Below, piece by piece: positions 1 through 3,853 of a stretch of 7,221 nucleotides of DNA. A model generated the notes under the pieces. The model was given only the letters and a program-made list of their open reading frames with translations. It did no database searches and had not been told where the DNA came from. The stretch covers positions 2,665-9,885 of the forward strand of contig JAHDCE010000107.1 of assembly GCA_020630045.1 (NCBI GenBank), written 5' to 3'. Source of the DNA: Saprospiraceae bacterium (GTDB lineage Bacteria; Bacteroidota; Bacteroidia; Chitinophagales; Saprospiraceae). The position numbers were made by a program, and so were the translations under genes. Position 1 is the stretch's first letter. Each line of letters opens with the position of its first letter.

Positions 1-63
1 CATGGTCATGATGAAGGAAATCACAATCATAGCGATGACGGACACCAAGAAGGTGGACACTAA
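1..63 (+). CDS. C-terminal tail of a truncated His-rich protein, probably a cytochrome-oxidase locus protein
   Basis: An open frame enters from the left edge and stops at TAA 61-63. Its 20 visible residues are dominated by His, Asp/Glu, Gly and Asn (it starts HGHDEGNHNH and ends GGH), with seven histidines. Such a low-complexity tail could bind copper, zinc or nickel, but it carries no family signature. The genes downstream (SCO-like, DUF420, small CxxC protein) normally follow cytochrome c oxidase subunits III and IV in Cytophagales, so a small oxidase subunit is the best guess from context. An SCO protein or a metal-handling protein with a His-rich end is also possible. A terminator 55 bp downstream suggests that this is the last gene of its transcript. 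Confidence 0.5.
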   Translation, partial: HGHDEGNHNHSDDGHQEGGH

Positions 64-117
64 TCAACATTCTCTCCTTTGCAAGAGAGATTGGTTAAGA
101 GCCATATAAAATATGAC

Positions 118-158
118 AAAACGGTGGTTTTCCGGAAAGGGGAACCACCGTTTTTTTT
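118..158 (+). terminator. Rho-independent terminator after the His-rich gene
   Basis: The arm ACGGTGGTT (121-129) pairs perfectly with AACCACCGT (143-151) around a 13-nt loop. AAA at 118-120 can extend the stem by pairing with the T-tract, and eight T residues run from 151 to 158. This GC-rich stem followed directly by a T-run is a classic intrinsic terminator for + strand transcription. It separates the upstream gene from the SCO-like gene, so the three genes that follow probably need their own promoter or depend on read-through. Confidence 0.85.
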
Positions 159-171
159 GAAACCCTATTTC

Positions 172-179
172 TATTTTTG
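172..179 (+). promoter_or_regulatory. Possible -7 promoter element for the SCO-like gene
   Basis: TATTTTTG matches the Bacteroidota -7 consensus TAnnTTTG exactly, 17 nt before ATG 197 and just after the terminator, where a new promoter is expected. Transcription would start near 184-187, leaving a leader of about 10-13 nt. No TTG lies at the usual distance of roughly 17-23 nt upstream; the nearest, at 157-159, is only 12 nt away. In such AT-rich sequence the match could be chance. Confidence 0.3.
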
Positions 180-196
180 TGTTTTATTTTAAAAAT

Positions 197-814
197 ATGG
201 GAGAAGAAAAGAAAAAGAAAAGAAAGTGGTTCATGTACGTTTTCCTTACCTTGATGCTGGCGGTATTACCTGCTATGTCTTGGTATTATCTCAAAAACGG
301 ATTGGATTACCAGCTGGAAATTCGCAATGAATTGAAGGATCTTGGCGAAATGCCTGTTCCCGCTGCCAATCAAATCAATCGTTTGGACTCCTTGCAAAAC
401 CAAGTGTTCGATAAAAAAATGGTTGTAGTAGGTATTGGTGCTAAAAACGACCTACCTCTTGAAGAAACAAAATTTATTTACGAACAATTTTCCGAAAGGA
501 AGGACATCGTCTTTCTAACCATTTCAAATGACGATTCCGCTTGCCTTGATTTTAGGAACTCGAATTCCCTAGATCCACTTCAATGGACAGTTATTGGTGC
601 TGAAAAACCTTATTCAGATATCTACGAAGAATATTCCTTCCCCTCACAAAACCCTGAGCAGTTTTTAGCCTTAGTAGATACGAACTTAGTCGTAAGGAGT
701 CATTACCAAGTAACAGAAGAAGCTAGACGGAACCGGTTGATTGAGACATTAGCCGTACTCATGCCTAAAGACGAAGAAAGAGAAATTAAATATAGAGCGG
801 AAACCGAAAAGTAG
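197..814 (+). CDS. Membrane-anchored SCO/thioredoxin-fold-like protein lacking copper ligands
   Basis: The product has 205 residues. A Lys-rich start (MGEEKKKKRK) precedes one membrane helix (about 11-31), so the rest should lie in the periplasm. The layout resembles Bacteroidota SCO copper chaperones: an anchor followed by a GLDYQLEIRNELKDLG-type linker (35-50), a first core strand MVVVGI (75-80), a second strand DIVFLTIS (103-110), and a late FLALVDTNLVVRSHY strand-turn-strand (156-170) like the SCO 'LiD..G.i...Y' segment. The SCO CxxxC motif should follow the first strand, but that stretch reads GAKNDLPLEE. The usual ligand His before the late strand is also absent. The only Cys is C116. 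It therefore cannot bind copper in the SCO manner. A structural or partner role in oxidase assembly is an inference. ATG 197 is preferred over GTG 179, which overlaps the possible -7 element. DUF420 starts 7 nt downstream. Confidence 0.72.
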   Translation: MGEEKKKKRKWFMYVFLTLMLAVLPAMSWYYLKNGLDYQLEIRNELKDLGEMPVPAANQINRLDSLQNQVFDKKMVVVGIGAKNDLPLEETKFIYEQFSERKDIVFLTISNDDSACLDFRNSNSLDPLQWTVIGAEKPYSDIYEEYSFPSQNPEQFLALVDTNLVVRSHYQVTEEARRNRLIETLAVLMPKDEEREIKYRAETEK

Positions 815-821
815 TTAGTTT

Positions 822-1358
822 ATGGAAAATTTAGTTTTAGCAAAAAAAATGAATCGGGCAGCCTGGGTAATAACCATCGCTGTACTGGGCTTGGTTTTTA
901 TGATGAGGGCTCCATTCGTAGAAGAAATGAAGAAAGGGTTGGATGTAGACTTTAGCTTTCTACCACCTATTTATTCGGCGATGAATGCCCTAGCCGCACT
1001 CGTATTAATTGCCGCTTTATATTTTATTAAAAAGAAAAATGTAGAAGCACATAGAAAATCGATAATGGTCGCCTTTGGTTTATCAACCTTGTTTTTATTG
1101 ACTTATGTGCTGTACCATTTCACTATGCCTGAAACCCCATATCAAGGAGAAGGAACGATCCGATACGTATATTTTTTCTTACTCGCATCACATGTGATAC
1201 TAGCAGCAGTGAGTTTTCCCTTTATTCTCTTTACCTTTATACGGGCTTATACGGGGCAAATCGCCAAGCACCGAAAAATGGCGAAATGGGTGTATCCGAT
1301 ATGGTTGTATGTAGCAATTACAGGTCCCATCGTTTACCTAATGCTCTATCAATTTTAA
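822..1358 (+). CDS. DUF420 (CtaM/YozB-type) membrane protein, oxidase assembly
   Basis: The product has 178 residues and about five membrane helices (roughly 12-28, 50-69, 80-99, 114-138, 154-176). It matches the DUF420 pattern, with four histidines at or near helix ends: H77 (EAHRKSIM), H99 (LYHF), H124 (ASHVILAA) and H150 (KHRKMAKW). The C-terminal helix block KWVYPIWLYVAITGPIVYLM is typical of the family. Members in Firmicutes (CtaM/YozB) are needed to make active aa3/caa3 haem-copper oxidases, apparently at a copper or haem maturation step. In Bacteroidota the gene commonly sits beside SCO and cox genes, as here. The start lies 7 nt after the SCO-like stop, so the two are almost certainly co-transcribed. 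The family call is firm; the exact biochemical role is inferred from homologues. Confidence 0.88.
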   Translation: MENLVLAKKMNRAAWVITIAVLGLVFMMRAPFVEEMKKGLDVDFSFLPPIYSAMNALAALVLIAALYFIKKKNVEAHRKSIMVAFGLSTLFLLTYVLYHFTMPETPYQGEGTIRYVYFFLLASHVILAAVSFPFILFTFIRAYTGQIAKHRKMAKWVYPIWLYVAITGPIVYLMLYQF

Positions 1359-1433
1359 ATACAAGTCCCCGCTTTTTGAAAACTTAATTGAATGAAAAAC
1401 TTTAAGTCATTGATAAATTAATAAAAAGTAAAA

Positions 1434-1706
1434 ATGTTGCCTTACACCATTTTGGTGTTGACCATTTTATTCCTTCCGGAAATGATGGAAGCACAATGTG
1501 CCATGTGTAAGGCCACCGCTGAACAAGGAGAACTCTATTCAACCAAGGGTTTGAATACGGGAATCATGATATTATTCTGCGCTCCTTATATTATGGTCGG
1601 AACCATCGCATTTTTGTGGTGGAGAAACCGGAAAACCCAAGAAGAATTAGAGGCGGAATACGGCAATGATCCATTCTTAGAAATGGATAAAAGCCGCCTG
1701 AATTAA
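1434..1706 (+). CDS. Small secreted-anchor membrane protein with CxxC motif, cytochrome-oxidase neighbourhood
   Basis: The product has 90 residues. An N-terminal hydrophobic segment (1-18) looks like a signal peptide, with probable cleavage near A20 before QCAMCKA. The CxxC pair is C22 and C25, followed by a short linker, one membrane helix (about 41-64, with APY and FLWWR), and a charged tail ending LN. Bacteroidota often carry such small QCAMC(R/K)A membrane proteins after the DUF420 gene. No function is established that I know of. After cleavage the CxxC would lie at the extreme mature N-terminus on the periplasmic face, consistent with a thiol or copper-binding role in oxidase assembly (inference). 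The start is fixed by tandem in-frame stops just upstream (TAATAA, 1419-1424). The 75-bp gap after DUF420 contains no terminator, so one transcript is likely. Confidence 0.75.
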   Translation: MLPYTILVLTILFLPEMMEAQCAMCKATAEQGELYSTKGLNTGIMILFCAPYIMVGTIAFLWWRNRKTQEELEAEYGNDPFLEMDKSRLN

Positions 1707-1735
1707 ACATTCACTCCAGTAAAAAAATTGGAGGA

Positions 1736-1771
1736 ATTCCATCGGAAATGAATGCTCATTTCCGATGGAAT
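1736..1771. terminator. Perfect 16-bp hairpin between convergent genes, probable bidirectional terminator
   Basis: ATTCCATCGGAAATGA (1736-1751) is the exact reverse complement of 1756-1771, with a 4-nt ATGC loop. It lies between the stops of the + strand CxxC gene (1706) and the minus-strand CBS gene (1790-1788), where both transcripts need to end. A run of seven A residues at 1721-1727 gives a T-tract to minus-strand transcripts about 8 nt past the stem. The + side has no T-run. A terminator or 3'-end-stabilising hairpin is the likely role. Confidence 0.65.
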
Positions 1772-1787
1772 CAACAAGTTTCTAATC

Positions 1788-2219
1788 CTACAATTTGTCC
1801 AGCACGTCTTTGTACAAAATCGGATTTTGTACTTCCTCCTTAAACATGTAACGGATAACATCAAAAGCGGTAACCACCCCCTTCAGGTCATTATCCAAAT
1901 TTACAACGGGCAAAGTTTTAAATCTACGATCGATGAATAACTCGGCCGCAGTACCCACCTTGTCCTTTGGAGCAATGGTCAAAACCTGATCCGTCATCAC
2001 CTCTTGGACATGCGTCCGACGTTCAGCTTCAGGTTTTTTGTTTTCTTTCCAAAGGTCATATACCGTAATCAGCCCCACTAATTTGCTTCCGTCAACCACT
2101 GGCAACTGTTGCAAACGCTTAGCCGCCATAATTTGGGAAACCTCCGTTAATGAATGCCCCGGATTGACAACAGTAGGGCTGGTTGTCATAATTCGGCGCA
2201 CTTCTTTATTCATGTCCAT
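1788..2219 (-). CDS. Two-CBS-domain protein
   Basis: This is a 143-residue cytoplasmic protein made almost wholly of a tandem CBS pair (Bateman module). CBS1 spans about 6-59 (IMTTSPTVV, then LPVVDGSKLVGLITVYDL). CBS2 spans about 71-126 (VMTDQVLTI, then LPVVNLDNDLKGVVTAFDVIRYM). Both repeats keep the 'G(L/V)(I/V)T..D' motif (D55 and D120), whose Asp contacts ribose in adenosine-nucleotide-binding CBS domains, so AMP, ATP or a related ligand is plausible. No catalytic or DNA-binding domain is attached, so it is a stand-alone sensor with an unknown partner. A short C-terminal tail (127-143) follows CBS2. An alternative start at M3 (2213) gives MNKEVRRIM; the sequence does not decide between them. 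The gene is divergent from the MarR gene and converges on the oxidase genes. I see no clear promoter on this strand. Confidence 0.85.
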   Translation of the reverse strand: MDMNKEVRRIMTTSPTVVNPGHSLTEVSQIMAAKRLQQLPVVDGSKLVGLITVYDLWKENKKPEAERRTHVQEVMTDQVLTIAPKDKVGTAAELFIDRRFKTLPVVNLDNDLKGVVTAFDVIRYMFKEEVQNPILYKDVLDKL

Positions 2220-2268
2220 ATGTAAAAATTTTATCTTGAACTCTGCTTTAATATAGGTTAATTATTTG

Positions 2269-2301
2269 TTAAAATAAATAAGTTGCGTGTATTTATTTTA
2301 A
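2269..2301. repeat. Perfect 12-bp inverted repeat in the divergent intergenic region
   Basis: TTAAAATAAATA (2269-2280) and TATTTATTTTAA (2290-2301) are exact reverse complements around a 9-nt spacer, AGTTGCGTG. It sits in the 190-bp gap between the minus-strand CBS gene and the + strand MarR gene, about 50 bp upstream of the CBS start, so it could be an operator or a transcript hairpin. No T-run follows on either strand. The arms are wholly A/T, which makes a chance origin easier. The rest of this gap holds only the MarR promoter and operator described separately. Confidence 0.5.
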
Positions 2302-2367
2302 GGGATTGGTTTTTCGTAAAATAAAATTGTGTGGAGTTACTGGATGGTTCACGATTTGTTATTTTTG

Positions 2368-2391
2368 AAATACTTGCATGTACAAGTATTT
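2368..2391. promoter_or_regulatory. Palindromic operator overlapping the MarR-family gene promoter
   Basis: AAATACTTG (2368-2376) and CAAGTATTT (2383-2391) form a perfect 9-bp inverted repeat with the 6-nt centre CATGTA. Size and spacing suit a winged-helix MarR dimer, and TACTTG-N6-CAAGTA resembles known MarR-family sites. It lies 18 bp before the regulator's ATG, between its predicted -33 and -7 elements, so binding would block RNA polymerase. A related palindrome occurs at 2917-2928. Autorepression is inferred. Confidence 0.75.
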
Positions 2392-2404
2392 TGTTTTAAC
2401 TTTG
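2374..2404 (+). promoter_or_regulatory. Predicted Bacteroidota-type promoter for the MarR-family gene
   Basis: TAACTTTG at 2397-2404 fits the -7 consensus TAnnTTTG exactly. TTG at 2374-2376 lies 20 nt upstream, within the usual spacing for the -33 element. The -7 element ends 5 nt before ATG 2410, placing the transcript start at or next to the start codon and implying a leaderless or nearly leaderless mRNA. The 24-bp palindrome fills the spacer. Confidence 0.6.
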
Positions 2405-2409
2405 AAGTC

Positions 2410-2898
2410 ATGGAACGAAAGAAAATTCCAACACCGAATTTTGATAGGATTCAACCCGGTCATTGTGTGAACGCTAAACTCAGGCGACTTCACAGATTGA
2501 TTAATTCCGCGTATCAAAAAAAAATTAATCCTTTCGGATTACGAGGAAGTATGCTTTCCATCCTATTTATTATAGGAAAGAGTGCAGCTAGGGGAGTAAA
2601 TGTCAATCAAAAGCAAATTGCGGACATGCTTGTCCTTGATCCTTCCACTATGAGCAGGGATTTGAAGCGATTAGAGGAAAAGGGATGGGTACGCAGGGTA
2701 AAAGGTGAAAAGGATGCCCGTGTTTCTAATCTTGAGATGACAGATTCCGGATACCTCCTACTTGAAGAAGTTTCCCCGGTTTGGGAAAAGCTACACCAAA
2801 AAGTAGAAAATGTCCTAGGAATGCACAATATCACTCAAATCACCATTTTGGCGGAAGCCATAAAAAACAACCTGGATTTTATTGAAAATGAAGATTGA
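2410..2898 (+). CDS. MarR-family winged-helix transcriptional regulator
   Basis: The product has 162 residues, standard for MarR. N-terminal helices (about 17-40) for dimerisation lead into the winged helix-turn-helix (about 43-112). Within it are helix VNQKQIADML (64-73), the recognition helix DPSTMSRDLKRLEEKGWV (77-94), and a wing with the family D-x-R (EKDARV, D102/R104) ending LEMTDSG. Helices from 117 to 160 complete the dimer interface. The only Cys is C19 near the N-terminus, a region where OhrR-type members carry a sensing Cys, but the sequence does not prove redox sensing. ATG 2410 is chosen because upstream in-frame codons run through the promoter and operator, and the next Met (residue 48) would delete the first dimer helix. 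A 24-bp palindrome before the gene and a related one before the next gene suggest that it represses itself and that neighbour. Confidence 0.9.
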   Translation: MERKKIPTPNFDRIQPGHCVNAKLRRLHRLINSAYQKKINPFGLRGSMLSILFIIGKSAARGVNVNQKQIADMLVLDPSTMSRDLKRLEEKGWVRRVKGEKDARVSNLEMTDSGYLLLEEVSPVWEKLHQKVENVLGMHNITQITILAEAIKNNLDFIENED

Positions 2899-2916
2899 TT
2901 TTTTTTAGATAAAAAA

Positions 2917-2928
2917 TTGTATATACAA
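2917..2928. promoter_or_regulatory. Second MarR-type operator, upstream of the membrane-protein gene
   Basis: TTGTATATACAA is a perfect 12-bp palindrome, 37 bp before ATG 2966 and 18 bp after the MarR stop. It matches the core TTGCATGTACAA of the palindrome at 2371-2388 in 10 of 12 positions, and the two differences are a symmetric pair (C to T, G to A). Both sites therefore fit TTGyATrTACAA. This links the regulator to the membrane-protein gene. No convincing TAnnTTTG lies nearby, so the promoter itself is not located. Confidence 0.6.
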
Positions 2929-2965
2929 CTAATTATTCAAAAGTTCACCATTTAAACGAAATGAT

Positions 2966-3661
2966 ATGAATTTACCGATTCACATTCCACTCACCTTTAT
3001 TCTTTGTACACTATTCTCGTTTATCTTTTTTATTTCAATCATAAAGAGGACAGAAAATTATTCAAAACATGCAAACTGGATAGGAGGACTGATCCTTGTT
3101 TGGTTGATTGTACAAGGATATGTCGCTTGGACCGGATTTTATGCAAATAATGTGGACGCTTTTCCTCCTCCATTTATATTGGTTATAGCTCCATTGGTCA
3201 TCGTTTTTTCATGGACATTACTTTCCGGAAGGGGAAAACGTTTTATCGATGAACTATCCCTTGAACAAATGACTTGGCTGAGTATCGTTCGGATTCCGGT
3301 GGAGATCGTTTTGTTTTGGTTGGCCGGTGAAAAGGCAATTCCCGAATTGATGACATTCGCCGGTAGGAACTTCGATATTATCGGCGGTATTACCGCGCCT
3401 TTTGTCGCTTATTTTGGTATTCGTAAAAAAATGTTGGGCAAGACAGGGTTGCTGATTTGGAATTTTGTCATGATGGGATTTCTGTTTTTTATTGTCATTA
3501 ATGCCATTCTTTCCGCTCCAATGGACATCCAAATGTTCGCCTTCGATCAACCCAATTTAGCCATAGCCTATTTTCCATATATTTGGCTGCCCGCATATGT
3601 CGCTTCAATTGTAATGTTCTGCCATCTTGCATCTATTTCAAAACTGTTGAGGTCAAAATAA
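2966..3661 (+). CDS. Uncharacterised membrane protein with about seven helices, probable MarR target
   Basis: The product has 231 very hydrophobic residues and about seven predicted membrane helices (roughly 7-25, 37-58, 68-87, 103-122, 136-152, 160-183, 199-220). I recognise its look from hypothetical proteins in Bacteroidota and other phyla but know no assigned function. Motifs likely to be conserved are RIPVEI (109-114), MTFAGRNFDIIGGITAP (129-145), a polar LSAPMDIQ (182-189), DQPN (194-197) and a final-helix His (CHLASI, H220). The charged residues within or beside helices (R109, E113, R134, D137) suggest a ligand, substrate or cofactor site. Nothing identifies it as a transporter family. 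It follows the MarR gene by 67 bp, with an operator-like palindrome between, suggesting stress- or ligand-inducible expression. The ATG at 2961 is excluded because it stops after two codons. Confidence 0.75.
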   Translation: MNLPIHIPLTFILCTLFSFIFFISIIKRTENYSKHANWIGGLILVWLIVQGYVAWTGFYANNVDAFPPPFILVIAPLVIVFSWTLLSGRGKRFIDELSLEQMTWLSIVRIPVEIVLFWLAGEKAIPELMTFAGRNFDIIGGITAPFVAYFGIRKKMLGKTGLLIWNFVMMGFLFFIVINAILSAPMDIQMFAFDQPNLAIAYFPYIWLPAYVASIVMFCHLASISKLLRSK

Positions 3662-3742
3662 TTACAGTGTGTGAAAAGTTCTTTGAGAATTTGAGATAAA
3701 AGACAATTTCAAAAATTAAAATTACTTTTTGCACAGTGTAAT
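3661..3742. repeat. Imperfect inverted repeat spanning about 82 bp after the membrane-protein gene
   Basis: ATTACAGTGTGAAAAGT (3661-3677) is complementary to 3724-3742 (rightmost part CACAGTGTAAT), pairing 16 positions with one G-G mismatch and two single-base bulges. The spacer is 46 nt. The left arm begins at the last base of the upstream stop codon. It could be a weak transcript-end structure, an operator pair or the remnant of a miniature inverted-repeat element. No target-site duplication is evident and no T-run follows. Confidence 0.4.
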
Positions 3743-3790
3743 AATGTCTAATAATTTCTTCAAAGAAAATATAAACGATAAGGAACAAGC

Positions 3791-3844
3791 ATGGAATTTC
3801 AAATGTTGCTATTTTGGACTACAAAATTGAGCACATACATTTAA
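3791..3844 (+). CDS. Possible 17-codon upstream ORF before mutS2
   Basis: ATG 3791 opens a frame of 17 codons (MEFQMLLFWTT, then KLSTYI) that ends at TAA 3842-3844, 9 nt before the mutS2 ATG and in the same reading frame. It begins ATGGAATTTC, nearly the same as the mutS2 start ATGGAATTCC. No ribosome binding site or promoter supports it. It might be a leader peptide affecting mutS2 translation, but chance is the likelier explanation. It lies in the 192-bp gap before mutS2, which otherwise holds only the inverted repeat and no clear promoter. Confidence 0.2.
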   Translation: MEFQMLLFWTTKLSTYI

Positions 3845-3853
3845 TACAATAAT

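Noticed and set aside
71..90. TCTCTC/GAGAGA hairpin just after the first stop codon
   Set aside because: It has only six base pairs, no T-run, and sits upstream of a much stronger terminator.
179..196. GTG start for the SCO-like gene
   Set aside because: It overlaps the possible -7 element and adds MFYFKN before a better ATG that begins a typical Lys-rich anchor n-region.
1752..2256. Two + strand open frames (62 and 72 codons) opposite the CBS gene
   Set aside because: The minus-strand frame encodes a clear CBS pair; these are its antisense shadows with no domain content.
2329..2409. GTG start giving 27 extra residues to the MarR protein
   Set aside because: The extension translates the palindrome and promoter and is unlike MarR N-termini; ATG 2410 gives the standard length.
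2899..2906. Run of eight T residues after the MarR stop as a terminator
   Set aside because: No stem-forming sequence precedes it, so co-transcription with the membrane-protein gene remains possible.
3755..3768. TTTCTT-CA-AAGAAA palindrome upstream of mutS2
   Set aside because: Short, A/T-rich and unrelated to the MarR core motif; easily chance.
3723..3826. Near matches to TAnnTTTG (TACTTTTTG, TATTTTGG) before mutS2
   Set aside because: Each is off by one base in spacing or sequence and lacks a well-placed TTG, so I cannot call a promoter.
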